Assembly: GCA_027924585.1 (NCBI GenBank)
Contig: BSBM01000826.1
Location: forward strand, 9,889,501-9,953,500
Origin: Larix kaempferi
Lineage: Eukaryota; Streptophyta; Pinopsida; Pinales; Pinaceae
DNA: 64,000 bases
Direction: 5' to 3'
Shown here: one piece after another, positions 1-11,062 of the stretch
How the letters are laid out: every line of letters begins with the position of its first letter
Numbering within the stretch: the first letter of the stretch is position 1
Position numbers and translations under genes: made by a program
The notes under the pieces: generated by a model
Told to the model about the DNA's origin: nothing
The model's input: the letters and a program-made list of their open reading frames with translations, nothing else
Database searches by the model: none

Positions 1-1140
1 AGGAGGACTCTTTTATGGCTTTGTTGACTTCTCTAATGATCCTGGTGCTGGGGTCTTTCATCAGTTTATTATAGCAGCCCATTGTTGTGAGATGATCTTT
101 CATTTTAGCTTCATAATCATTGGTGTTCATTATTACTGTTGCATTACCTTTGTCAGCCTTCATAATCATGATTTCTTTGTTAGTTCTTAAGTTTTTAATG
201 GATGCTGCTTCATTTTTAGTTAAGTTGTGTTTAGGGGGTTTCGCTTTCATTAATATAACTGCACAATCCTGCCTTATTTCTTCTGCGGTGTCTACAAGAA
301 GTGACATTACTGAATCTTCAATGCCACATATGATGTCTTCAACAAGAATTCTGTTAGGTGCAATCGAGAAACTCAAACCCTTCCCTAAAACATTTAACGC
401 ATCATTATTTAGTTGTTGGTTTGACAAATTAACTACACTGATCTTCTTCCTTTTATTTGATTCACCAGGACTTTTATCAGCCGAGTTTAGCTTGTTATCA
501 AGCATTAATGCTAAATTATTCTCAGATTCAGTTCGAGTTATCTGTTCTACAGCGTTCAATACCTCCGTTTGATCGTGCATATGTTCTGGGCTATTTTTAC
601 ATCGTATATTCTTGTTGTTTAACAGTTCACCCCTCATGCTGACAACCTCTCCCGCGGTCTCAACTATATGTCATCACGATTTCTTCCCAACTCTGTGTTG
701 TTATTACCTGCGTTCCTTTTGTTGTCTACCGGTTCATCGATGAGGCTATCAACTAACCTATCATTCGGTCGCAACTGTATGTTGTCACCATCATTTATGA
801 GTTATGTTTTGTTACTACACGCTGAGACCCTATTATCTATGTTATTTAAGAGTTCTGTGTTGTTATTACCCACCGAAGCCTTATTATCTTTATTATCTAA
901 TTTAATTACATTATACTCTCCATCGTTACTATCAGCAGGTCGCTTCTATCTATCGAGTTGTTTAAGCTTCTTCAAGTGAGTTTTCTTCAAGTTCTCAATC
1001 GTTTGTTCTGCTTTTGCGACCAGGCAGGAGTGAAACCGGTTCCAAATATTCTCATTAATCCTTGCATCCAATGTTAAGTGGAGACGTAGGCAGTCTTCAG
1101 ATAATTTGTTGAGGTGCTTCCTCACTTGTTTAATTTCTAT
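1..1140 (-). pseudogene. Penelope-like retroelement, N-terminal part of the polyprotein
   Basis: Read on the minus strand from about 1140 to the window edge. The clearest stretch (660 to 1) is open and contains LGKGLSFSIAPNRI, then PPKHNLTKNEAASIKNLR, then KADKGNATVIMNTNDYE at about 160-110. These are the conserved blocks just before the reverse transcriptase core in Penelope-like elements. The upstream part (1140-660) is lysine-rich and coiled-coil-like, with three stops and a likely frameshift around 660-720. The RT catalytic core and any GIY-YIG endonuclease would lie outside the window. The 5' junction falls exactly where the CACTA transposase frame stops at about 1140, so this copy probably inserted into that element, or was truncated against it. 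The family call rests on motif recognition; EN-plus versus EN-minus cannot be decided here. Confidence 0.8.
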
Positions 1141-3375
1141 TATATTGCAACTTCCATAGCTGAGGTGGCATTCTCTTTGGTTTTAATGCAGTCTCTTGCT
1201 TGTCATTGAAAAGATGTTTTTCGGTAGTTCGATACCTGTGATTCTTGGAGAGGAAGTGCCTATACTCATCAAACACCTCCTTTCCTAAGATTTTTGAACG
1301 ATGAGATTTGATCTTAGGACCACAAAATGGACATGCAAATTTCCCCTTTGTCTGAAGACCTAAATAAAAAGATGGAATATCAATATTGTCTATTATAATT
1401 ATATAAAAAATGACTGGATTATTTAGAAAAACATGCATGCATATTATATTAACTAGTAGTTCATAAAATTAAATGCATCTAAAGTGGAATTTATAATTAC
1501 ATACCACAGAAATGGGTTAACCTTCGGGAATCATGTATTGTCCATACAAGCATTGCATGGAATTGGAATTTCCTTTGTCATATTGGTCTAGATAAGTCAT
1601 ACATCGTGATGCCATTCCATAACTTCAGTAGCTCGTCAATAAGAGGTTCGATATATACATTCATATCTTTGACTTGGTACTTACCTGATTGATTTGAACA
1701 TATAAAATAAATATTCTGATTATGAGACGTACCATTTAGATATATAAACCATATTTCGCAATAGAAAAACTTTAAATATATATATAACATTATGAGACAA
1801 AAAACGACAGATGAGAATATACCACTGCAATTAAAAAAACTGCAGTGTTTGTACTTGGAATAATCATCGACAACATTATGTGCTCCCTCTTTATTGTCAA
1901 CCATGGAGGAATGTTGTTGTTGATAACAAAAATAGGCCACACCGAGTAAACATATCTCATCTCTGCAAAAGGATTGACACCATTTGCTGCCAAAGAAATC
2001 CTAAGATTACGAGGTTCGTCTTTAAAGTGAGGCCATTTTTCCTCCATATCTCTAAATGCAGACCCATCTGCAGGCATCCGAATAATGTCGTCTTGACTTC
2101 TGTTCCGTGCATGGTAATCCATAAACTGCACTATGTTTTTGCACCTGAACAGGCGTTGCAAACGGGGAATAATGGGAATATAACATAGAACCTTGCGAGG
2201 CACCTTTTTAGTTACTTGATCTGTGCAATATCTACTGATATGACATTCAGGACATTCTATTGCAAATTCATGCTGGTTGTAATAAAGAACATGATCATTG
2301 GGGCATGCATGAATTGCTTCATACTGCATTCCAATTTCTTTCATGATGGTAGATAAATCTCGATATGTGCGAGGTAAAATATTTGACGGTGGTAACAAAT
2401 ATTCACCTATCATGCTACAACAAATTAAAATAAAAATCTAGTTAATATAATATAGAAATAATATTAATGAAACAAATTTCATCCGTAGTAATTTGAATTA
2501 TATATGAATTAACAATAAAATACATGACAATCATATATATTTTGTGATGGAATATATTACATACCTTAACATCCGTGTGACTGATATATTTGAAAGACCA
2601 TTAATAACCTTCAAGTTCATTACCAACAAAATAGCAGAGAGAAGATTTGTCTTGGAGCCATCATAAAGGGGTTCGTATTCCTTGTCAAGAAGAGGTGTAT
2701 CATGAATATCATCAAAATGTTCATCATTTTCATGATCATCATCATCATCCATTCCAACATTAAATGAATCATGGACCAAAGTATTTGTAACATCATCTTC
2801 AACTATGTTATCAGTAACATCATATTCTTCAATGTGATCATTAACTTGTTCTCCATTAATATTCATAGCTCCATGTTCCTCCAGTACTTGTTCTGGAAGC
2901 ACTTGCTGATCCAGACGATATGTCGTAGGATGTCTTTCCTTTATAAATAGATGAAACAATCAATAGATAAAAGTTAATATAAGAAATTCAAACGCAAAAT
3001 GTAAAAATTTATGCGATACATTAAAAATTTAACAAATTTTTTATTGTTGGGATGAAAAGAACAACGACCAATTGTATTATTGGTCAAAAATAATAAATAT
3101 TATAATAATACATAAATTTACAAAAGCAATCAAAATAAAAACATATATAATGCAAAACTTACAAATGGATGGTATTCATGTCGCCCCTTGGTGTGACCAT
3201 GCTCCCTACAATGTTTTGTGGCTGTTGTGATCAAAATTCTTCTCCTCTTAAAGCCCCTGCATTGATTACATGGACAATAACATTTACCATCACCCCTTCT
3301 TTCAACTTTTTCCCACAATCTAGCAAGAAATTGTCGATTTTGCTTGTCTAGATCAGGAATATTCGTAGTTGACAT
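1141..3375 (-). pseudogene. CACTA (En/Spm) TNP2-type transposase, 5' exons
   Basis: Five exons can be read. Exon 1 (3375-3163) has the transposase-associated Cys-rich domain with CYCPCNQCRGFKRRRI and ends at GTAAGT. Exon 2 (2938-2565) has an acidic D/E stretch and LYDGSKTNLLSAILLVMNLK. Exon 3 (2414 to about 1840) holds the TNP2 domain with YEAIHACPNDHVLYY and IPRLQRLFRCKN. Exon 4 (about 1660-1505) has QVKDMNVYIEPLIDELLKLW. Exon 5 (1359-1141) has GLQTKGKFACPFCG and SHRSKILGKEVFDEYRHFL. Intron donors GTATGT/GTAAGT and AG acceptors are visible, and exon phases match at the first two junctions. Exon 4 has a TGA where CGA is expected. The frame is cut at about 1140 by the Penelope-like element, so the C-terminal half is not in view. 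The product would be the DDE transposase that moves CACTA elements. Confidence 0.85.
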
Positions 3376-3569
3376 TTTCTCGTAAAGAGATTAAATGAAG
3401 ATTATCGATCTTAGAAAATGAAGCTCCACAGTACTTTGCTCACTTGAATAACAAAAACAACGAAAAACAGTCCGCCAAACAAAAAAACCATCCGCAAATC
3501 GTCGCTGGTATAGGAAACATGTCGAAATGGTTAGATATTTATAAATTTTAATAGTAAAAAAGTCAAACT

Positions 3570-3896
3570 TATGTCGGATATCCAACGACAATATTCTAGT
3601 TAGCATTGGGAAAAATCCGTCGCATATCCGACTTCTTCGGGTTCGAAATGAAGTTGGTTATCCGACATCCAAAGCGTCAGATACCCGAATAGGCGTCGGA
3701 TATTCGCAGAGCCGTAGGATATCCTATGAGCCTCGTTGGATATTCAAAATTACGTCGGATATCCAACGGACGCCTCTCGAAATTTATAAAAAAAAAACAA
3801 AAAAAATAATTTTGAAAGAAAAATTCGATGAGACAGTCCATTTCGTCACAGGTCGTCGGATTTGCTCGTCGGATTTTGGGTTCAAATCTACAAGTG
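3570..3896 (-). repeat. CACTA subterminal repeat cluster and terminus
   Basis: At least eight copies of a motif close to CGTCGGATATCC occur between 3573 and 3770, in both orientations, including 3618, 3691 and 3753. Further GTCGGAT half-sites occur at 3853 and 3867. CACTA transposases are known to bind subterminal arrays of this kind. The cluster ends at the CACTTGTAG terminus. Confidence 0.75.
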
Positions 3897-3899
3897 TTA

Positions 3900-4258
3900 T
3901 GTTTTCAGTCTGGGATTTGGACCTGTCACTTGGGCTTGTAAGAAACAACAAGCTCTTGCTCTCTCTTCAGTAGAGGTAGAATATTGAGCGGCAGTTAATT
4001 CCAGTCAGGAAGCTTTATGGCTTCGACAGATCCTTTCAGAGTTTGGATTCGAGCAGCAGCAGCCTAATCCACTTTGGTGCGACAATCAAAGTGTCATTAA
4101 GCTTGCAAAAGATCCAGTCCTACATCAATGCAGCAAACACATTGAGCTACATATGCACTTCATCAGAAATCTTGTTGATGATCGTGTTCTTGAAGTGCTC
4201 TTTTGTCTTACAGATGATCAAGTTGCAGACATCTTCACCAAGTCTCTTACATAAGTGA
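3900..4258 (+). pseudogene. Ty1/copia RNase H, C-terminal fragment
   Basis: The frame starting TATGTTTTCAGT reads as the end of a copia polyprotein. ALALSSVEVEY is followed by one TGA, then EALWLRQILSEFGFEQQQ, WCDNQSVIKLAKDP, KHIELHMHFI and VADIFTKSLT before TAA. This is the classic copia RNase H tail. It begins abruptly at the CACTA terminus, so the upstream gag, integrase and RT are presumably beyond the left end of the window. An open stretch at 4043-4258 in another frame is a shadow of this one. Confidence 0.9.
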
Positions 4259-4385
4259 ATTTTTCTAAACTTCAATCTATGTTAGGAGTTCAAGAACTTG
4301 TCATTAAGGGGGGATAGGCTCTAATGCCTCCTTCCTTCTCCTAATAGTGTCACTTTTGTAAATCCTTCAATCCTATCCCAAGTTG

Positions 4386-4398
4386 TTCTTAAGGGGGG
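4386..4398 (+). other. Polypurine tract of the copia element
   Basis: A purine run, AAGGGGGGA, lies immediately before the LTR start TGTCAGG. This is the expected plus-strand primer site. An identical G-rich run at about 4308 lies just past the end of the coding frame. Confidence 0.6.
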
Positions 4399-4921
4399 AT
4401 GTCAGGATATTTAGACACTTAGGAGTTAGTTAAGATCAACTTGTGTAATATATCCGTTAGGAAAAGTGTGTTTCTTTAGTATGCATTAGTATGCATTTGC
4501 AAATATTTAATCCGACGGTCACCATATGTTGTGATCCAATGGCTCAACTTATCTTAGATCATACCTAACCTTGATCCGTGGCTTAACACCCAATTGGTCC
4601 ATGATCTCTATTTAAAGAGCATGGAGGGTCATTGTTTAGTTGATCGATTATGAGAAGCTAATTTGTAACTTTCTTTCTTTGCATAATAAATTGCTCCGTA
4701 GAAGCTATTTGGCTGGGGCCATGGAGTGTTTTCGTCTCGAGGGTTTAAAAGACGTCAAAACATCAGTGTATCGATCTGTGATCTGTTTGTGTGAAGTGGT
4801 TTCTCTAGGTGTTCAAAATTTTGGGAGTATCCTGTGTACCCGAACATTAATGATGTTCTTCAGCTTTGATATGGGTACAAACCCTAATATACTGAGATAA
4901 TCTTTTGTTACTTACTGTGCA
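4399..4921 (+). repeat. Copia 3' LTR
   Basis: Starts TGTCAGGATATTTAGAC directly after the polypurine tract and probably ends TGTGCA at 4921 (about 523 bp). A TATA-like TATTTAAAGAGC sits at about 4611, as expected for an LTR promoter. The end is set by the change to gypsy-LTR-like sequence, so it may be off by some bases. The 5' LTR is not in the window. Confidence 0.6.
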
Positions 4922-7900
4922 GAGCTATTATTTTACATGATTTGACTTATGAGTGTGTTGAGAATGGACTCAGAAACACACATATAACCTACGTACTGGG
5001 CATAAGCCCCGATGTAGCTAGAAGAATGTTTATGTACTGGGAGTAAGCCCTGAGGTGCATTAAGTGTTGGGCCTAAGCCCTGAAGCACTCCAAGCTTGAT
5101 AAACGAATACTGGATCCGATGCAACTAAAATATTCTAGAAGTGCCTCACAACCACATTCTAGCACTAGTATTGAGCAGAGGCTATGGAATCGCACTAGCG
5201 TAATGCCCATGTGAGAGTGTTGAGTTAAAAGGCTCTGAAGAGCACTCGGGGTTACTGGATCTCAAAGTGTTGAGTCAGAAAAAAATCTCAATAGCACTTT
5301 TACTTTCATCATAATTATTTAATTTGATTAAATGATTCATCTTTTATCTGTCATCCAATACTGCGGGAACTACCTTGTTAAACGAGGGAATCGAACATGC
5401 AAAGAAAGAGACTAGAGGTGCCTATCCTAGCTTACCGAAAGACCGTCCAAAGAAGTGGACCTTACTCTTAAGTTGTTAAAACCAAGTATCATGTAAAGAT
5501 ACAAGATTTAATATTATTATTAAGAATATTTAGTAAATAATGATGTGATTAATTATTTATAAAAGACATTATTGCAAATAGTTTATGCATAGTGGGATGC
5601 CACATTATTTTATAGTATTAATAAAGTATTAATATTTAGTGGGTAGCCACATTTATAAATAGTATTACTAATACGTAGGTTAGAAATATTATTATTATAA
5701 TTATTGTTATCATAATTATTATGAAGAGCTTAAATGAGAATAATTATTATGAAGAGCTTAAATCAGAAGTCACTTATATATTAAACCATTGAAAAAGTCT
5801 TAGTGAAAAAGACTATATATTTATTAAATAATATCTTTTAAATATTATTTATTTAATTTAAAGAAACTAATTATTCCAACAGTCATAATTCAAGAATTCC
5901 CTACTTAAAGAGGGAAGATCCCAAGTTTTGGGGATCCTCTATCTTTTTCATTATCATTCTTTTATGGTAATGGGAGAGAATCTCCTGCTCCAAGAACGGA
6001 AGAAGTCCCATACAGATTTCCAGATATGAACCAACAAAGTAACCTAGGGTCTCTATCTCTCATTGCATGTTGGAACCAGCTTGGGGGGATCCAGTTAGAA
6101 CCAAGAATGGTCTAAGGGTCATGGTTGGGAGGAACATTGTAGCCCCAAACTCATCAGGGTAAGAAATCATTCTCACAGGTCAACTAAGCATAGCAGTGTT
6201 TACACTAACTATTGTTTGAGTGTGTAGGATGCTACAGGAGAGGAGAAAGCCATGAGATATCCAGGTACAAATCATTAAACCAACTATTTCAAGTTATGTT
6301 GGCAGCTAGGCATTTAACTAGGCTTGTATTTAATTTACTGTTCCCCTGGAATATTTATAACATTTATATCTTTTATGAGAAAGGACCCTTAGGGCATAGG
6401 CTCTCTGGTTGATTCCAGTATTAATTATAGCACTGTGAACCCAGAACTTTACTAAACTCAGAAATTACCACTTAGACACTCGTCGAATGTATAGCAGGTC
6501 TAGTCAACTAGCCTGTTCTAGACATCCATGCAAACTTAGAGTCTTATCGTTTTAGAATTTAATTAACATAGTGCTCTTGTTTCTGACAGTGTATACATAC
6601 AGTTGCTATCAGTTCTATATTTTCTGCTTTTAGTTCTTTAATTCTTTATTTTCATATCCTAGGAAACATTTATATTTATTCATAGTGAAATCACATTAAA
6701 AGTATTCCTTTACTTTTATCGTCTCCCAAAAACTTATCAAAAACATTGCACAGTAGTAAAAAGGAAACATATTACTTTAGTCATGCTTTTCAAACTTTAA
6801 CGAGACCAACAAACCCTTATTTACGATTTCCAACCATAGATCAACCCATTACCATTTGTAACAAGTCGCAACAGGTCATGTTATTCTATATTAACCCAGA
6901 CATTGATACATTACATTTTATTATAACCCTCATCCAAAAACATTGATGGGCCTACCGTTATTTCATGGATCGAACCCAACAAATGACCATGCCTGTCATA
7001 TCATTCACTAAGTTTTATTTTAGCATACTAAAACACAGGTCTAGAGATCATAACCCCTTTAATGTCTTCATAAAGACCCTGTCAATGCCACCGGCATGAG
7101 AAATAATGTACAGACCCTATTTCTTTCCAGTAGTCAAAACAGTCAAACACTAAGGGTTACGACTCCATTCAGAAAATGAAGACAAAAATAATGGTGATTG
7201 GAAACAGAATTGAAAGAGACTATCACTACAAACATTCAGTTTCATTAACATATCAATCCACAGGTCAAAGGGTCGAACCCAGTAGAATTCATCTAGAAAT
7301 CTTGTCAATACTTAGTATTTAAGCTACAGGTCCATTCTTTTAAACCATTCAGAATTTATACAGAGGCGTCATTTTATACGAGTCTAGGATGCCATCTTCT
7401 TTCACCAAATCGAATGCATATGGAATTAAAGCAGGGGCAATACATGTAGGACTCAACCGGGGCATCATCTTACATTCTCCATAAAGAAAATTAAAACGCA
7501 GAGACAGAGGAACTTAAAGCGAATCTCCCAGAAACTCTTTTGAAAACCCTAATTATAAATTCCACATAACCATAGTTCATTCAGGAAAACATACAATAGT
7601 ATTTACGATTTAAACCCAATCTAGACCATGGGAATTTTAGTTCATTACGTCATCTTATGTTCTCAATAGAGCCGAATGGCCAAACATTACTTAAAAAAAA
7701 CAGAAAACCCTCCAGGGCATTTCGTTACCATTAAAACGATAGATACATTCAAAATCATGGTCCACCCAAAGGAGACCTCCAGACTTCAAAGAGAGCTAGT
7801 AAACCAAAACGGTTACACGAAGTCTCCCATGCCCAAATCATGTAGTACACCTGCCACAAATTGCAAGAGGAAGGGCGACGTGGGTGAGTAACTGGACTTA

Positions 7901-9069
7901 CCATTTTCCATTTCCCACAGTGTTGAAGGTTCTGGTTACACTCTTTTACCCATGCCGGGGAACTCGCCTCCTGTACCTTCCATTTTTCCATTTGAAAATA
8001 CAAATTAAAACCCTGCGTTTTCAATCGTGAGTAAATGCGTTATAAGTGGAAGGAGGGAATTTCCTGAGCCGAGAATGATATTTTATCACCCTTGCAGCTA
8101 ATCCAATACCAGGTGCACTGACCATGAGCATATCTTAGGTCAGGGCACAAGCAAGACCCACTCCAACAACCCAACGATGAACTGGACCCATCCAAATAGA
8201 GACATAGATCAACTGAAATGCGAAGTGTAAAATCCCCAGACATTGAAACCCTCATTGCCAGTTGTTTTCCCATCATGGTGAATTCATAGGGAGCATTTAA
8301 TAGTTCATCAACCCCTCCTTTAATGGAATTGTCATATCACTCAAGCGCTATAGTATCAAGTTGTATGTGTACTAATGATTTAGTGAGTTATAAGATTATC
8401 CTTCCACGGTATTTACACCATATTGTTGACACCTTAATGCTCATACCCTAGTTGTCACCCTTAGCCTTTTACACATAGGATACATACATGTTACCCCTTT
8501 ACACTTCAAAATCTAAGTATGTTAACACATGTTGGTAGGATCTCTAAGGTAGTGTGCTTCATAATGTTACCTGCAATGCAAACATGAAACAATACATTAG
8601 TGAAATGCTAAGTAAGACCAGAAGGTCCAAGTACCCTTACCTCTCGGCAAATCTACCGGGTTTTCTTTCCCTCACTATAAACCCCATTATTTTTCATCAT
8701 GGGCATAAACATTCATCAAACCAGGGTCCATCATACCTAAAGTATCAGTTAGATTTTTATTAAATGTGAACAGGATTCCGTAAAAAACAGTAAGAAGAAG
8801 GTTCTCTTTAGTTTCTTTTGATATAATACTCTAACATCTGTACACATGCAATAGAATTTCATTTATGCTCATTACATCGCTTCCGCAAAGCTATAGAAAT
8901 CACAATCAGTAAGGCCTTGTTACTTAGGGAATTAAAACACCTCAAAAGTCGCAAATAATTACCCATGTAGTATTTTTTTTATCAGTGCTGAAGTTCATTT
9001 ATAATTCATCACTTCCTAATTAGATTATTTCAGCAACAAAATTTTTTATTTTTATTTTGGGGCATTACA
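4922..9069 (+). repeat. Long Ty3/gypsy LTR (LTR-1), about 4.1 kb
   Basis: The 3' end reads GGGGCATTACA (to 9069), the inverted partner of the TGTAAT start seen in the related LTR at 27695. Near its 5' end are a few copies of a GTTGGGCATAAGCCC motif (4990-5110), a stretch matching the other LTR around TTAAATGATTCAT (5330), and CGAACATGCAAAG (5390). Beyond that, similarity to LTR-2 is patchy and the minisatellite copy number differs. The two look like one family, but may not be the two ends of a single insertion. The 5' end appears cut by the copia element. Short open stretches inside it match nothing and are not treated as genes. Confidence 0.6.
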
Positions 9070-9495
9070 TGCATGTAACACCCAAAGATATTTATTTTAG
9101 TGTGAAGAGGATAACCATTGTACCTCCGGGTAGTTCAAAAGGGGAAGATATAGATTATTTGTTGTGATTAAAATTTATTATTGATTTTGAACTAGTTGGC
9201 AGACTGGTTTACATCAAAATATGAAAAATATAATTAAAAAACTACATATTTATGTATGCCAGTGAAAATCAAACAATTAGACAACAAATATATAATGTTT
9301 TATAATGTATATATTATGTAAGGGTGAATATAGAAAACTGGAAAATCCACTGCAAGTAGCCAACAAACAATCCTAAATAACTCCAAGCTCACTCCAAATC
9401 ACTACAGCTATACAAACACCAAGTGCTCACCAATGCTCAATGTGAGGTGTGAGAATTAGATCACTAATGTAAAATTGTGTAATATATTCTATTTA
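9070..9495 (+). other. AT-rich spacer, no recognised feature
   Basis: Lies between the LTR-1 end and the tRNA-like cloverleaf. No convincing primer binding site follows the LTR, and no gag sequence is seen. Whatever originally linked this LTR to the protease fragment at 10012 has been lost or replaced. Confidence 0.5.
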
Positions 9496-9566
9496 AGGGT
9501 GCTAGCTCAACGAAAGAGCACCTTCCTTATAGGAAGGCGTTTAGTGGTTTGATTCCTCTGTGCCCT
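9496..9566 (+). tRNA. tRNA-like cloverleaf (decayed tRNA or SINE head), loop reads UAU
   Basis: The 71 bases fold as a full cloverleaf. The acceptor AGGGTGC pairs with GTGCCCT (two G-U pairs), the D stem is GCTC/GAGC, the anticodon stem is CCTTC/GAAGG with loop CTTATAG, the variable loop is 5 nt, and the T arm AGTGG-TTTGATT-CCTCT has one mismatch. The anticodon position reads TAT (isoleucine, ATA codon). The D loop lacks the usual GG, and the B box GTTTGATTC has one change from the consensus. It is followed at once by a (TA)n run, which fits a SINE tail as well as a decayed tRNA copy. Expression is doubtful. Confidence 0.5.
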
Positions 9567-9633
9567 ATATATATATATAATGACTACAAACGACCAAAAA
9601 GAAATAAATGACCACAAAAAATAGATAAATGAC

Positions 9634-10009
9634 CACTACAAAAATGAGAGATAAGTGAACAAAATTCACATATAAATGACCAAATGGCGACCACTGGTAG
9701 AAGATTAGTGGTCATTTATCACGCAACAAAAAATATGGTCATAGTTAGCATGATTGTTTATAGATTATCTTGTGGTCATACATTTGGTCATTAATTTGGT
9801 TCTATATTTGGTCAATAGTTGTGACAATTAATGACCAAATATACGACCAAATATATGACCACAAGATAAGCTATAAATGACCAAGCTAAATATGACCACA
9901 TTTTTGGTCATGTGATAAATGACCACTAATTTGCTACCAGTGGTCACTAACTCAAAATTGGTCTTTTATATGCAGATGTTGGTCATTTATCTCTCGTTTT
10001 GTACTAGTG
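9634..10009. mobile_element. CACTA-type MITE, about 376 bp
   Basis: The left end reads CACTACAAAAATGAGAG and the right end, reverse-complemented, reads CACTAGTACAAAACGAGAG: imperfect terminal inverted repeats. Inside are many direct and inverted copies of AAATGACCA and its complement TGGTCATTT, typical of subterminal repeats. There is no coding capacity. No clean 3-bp target duplication is visible (GAC on the left, ATA on the right). More AAATGACCAC copies lie just left of it (9580-9630), so a larger rearranged element is possible. Confidence 0.6.
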
Positions 10010-10011
10010 AT

Positions 10012-10106
10012 AGTAAACCATGGTTGGTACAACTAACAACTGGTACAAAGAGGAAGATTTCAGAACTTGTGAAGGATTCCAAGGTAGATATGAATGGTTT
10101 TCCAAC
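10012..10106 (+). pseudogene. Ty3/gypsy protease fragment, part before the Tat insertion
   Basis: Reads SKPWLVQLTTGTKRKISELV and on to MNGFP, ending at the 5-bp duplicated site. Its frame continues precisely at 24541 after the 14.4-kb Tat element (TEVDLNILPLGSYDLLIGMD), which is the C-terminal part of a gypsy retropepsin with the conserved LLIGMD block. Upstream it is cut by the MITE end, so the catalytic Asp region and gag are missing. Confidence 0.75.
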
Positions 10107-11034
10107 TATTACAACATAATTTTCCACCTTGTGACCATCAGCACTCTTTGGCCTTCAGGAACCATTTCACTGACTCAGATGTACTTTATGTCCTTCATAA
10201 CACACTATTTACCTATTTTTCTTCTTGTACGCTAGTTGTTACATTTTAGCCAGCGTACTCGCGAGTTGTTCCACTATAACCCACGGGTGTCAAGTAAAAT
10301 GGTAAAAGTCACTAGAAAATTACTTTTTACTCCTAAAAAGCGGTCTTATGGTGACCTTTGGCCCTCCATTTGCCCCGAAACGCCTCGATGTGTCCTTTCA
10401 CTTACCTTTGGAAGGTTATATCTTGAGCACATATGGCATATGGAAGGGAGGAGAAAGAGAGAGCAGGATAACTCTAGTGGATTTTTGTCGTATCTTGAGT
10501 TTACACTCAATGATCCTTGTTGTTGTGAACCCCTTATGTTCACCTTCCAAACTCCTTTCATAGTTTTAGTTTTTCACTCCATGGAGGATTGAAATGGTGG
10601 AGGCACAAGTGGAGAGACCTAGTTCTTGGTTCATATTGGTTTCAAACAAGAGGTCGTATCACATTGTACTTCTTGTTATTCATTAATAGAAATACTCATA
10701 TTCTCATCCATTAATGTTGTGAATGTTGTTTATATTACATTGGGTTGCATTTACTTATAATATCATGGACCATTGATATTGATGATGTTAATGTATTTCA
10801 TATATTATATGCGCTTTTTGTGTATTGGTTGTCAAGGCTAATTTGAAGGTTCAAGTGCATGAATTGAAAGCTTCAACAGGGATCTACATCGAACGTCCGG
10901 ATCGAGGTTGGTTATATTCTCCATTATCTTAACATTGTCATTTATATAGCATAGCACTGATAATTGAGTTATTTTCTGGTAGTCAGCTATCTATTGTGTT
11001 CTACCCCAAGCCATAGGAAGTTTTCTCCATAACA
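10107..11034 (+). repeat. Tat 5' LTR
   Basis: Begins TATTACAACATAATTTTCC (a decayed TGTTAC start) and ends CTCCATAACA. It aligns along its length with 23621-24540 and in parts with 46940-47213 and 54239-54558. Open stretches inside the LTR (for example 10236-10592) are not genes. Confidence 0.9.
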
Positions 11035-11038
11035 GAAA

Positions 11039-11062
11039 TGGCAAATCCGTTGGGGATAACAT
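11039..11062 (+). other. Candidate primer binding site
   Basis: TGGCAAATCCGTTGGGGATA lies a few bases inside the 5' LTR and resembles the TGGCGCC...GTTG..GGGGA primer site common in Tat/Athila elements, with changes. The tRNA identity is inferred, not shown. Confidence 0.4.

Larger units (their letters stand above)
1141..3896 (-). mobile_element. CACTA DNA transposon, 5' end to mid-transposase
   Basis: The element runs leftward from a terminus at about 3896. On the minus strand its end reads CACTTGTAGATTTGAACCCA, a variant of the usual CACTA start. It is followed by dense subterminal repeats and then the TNP2 gene. The right flank is copia RNase H coding sequence, whose frame starts within a few bases of the terminus, so the CACTA element most likely inserted into a copia element. 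The other terminus is left of the window, so the 3-bp target duplication (TTA at 3897-3899 on this side) cannot be tested. Confidence 0.7.

Noticed and set aside
2620-2802. Met-rich minus-strand frame
   Set aside because: It is the acidic GAT/GAA-rich stretch of the CACTA transposase read in another frame.
4640-4900. Open frame of 86 codons in the copia LTR
   Set aside because: It lies within the LTR, downstream of its TATA-like box, with no similarity to any gene.
10236-10592. Open frames within the Tat 5' LTR (and the similar one at 23865-24083)
   Set aside because: They lie inside LTR sequence and differ between the two LTR copies; not protein-like.
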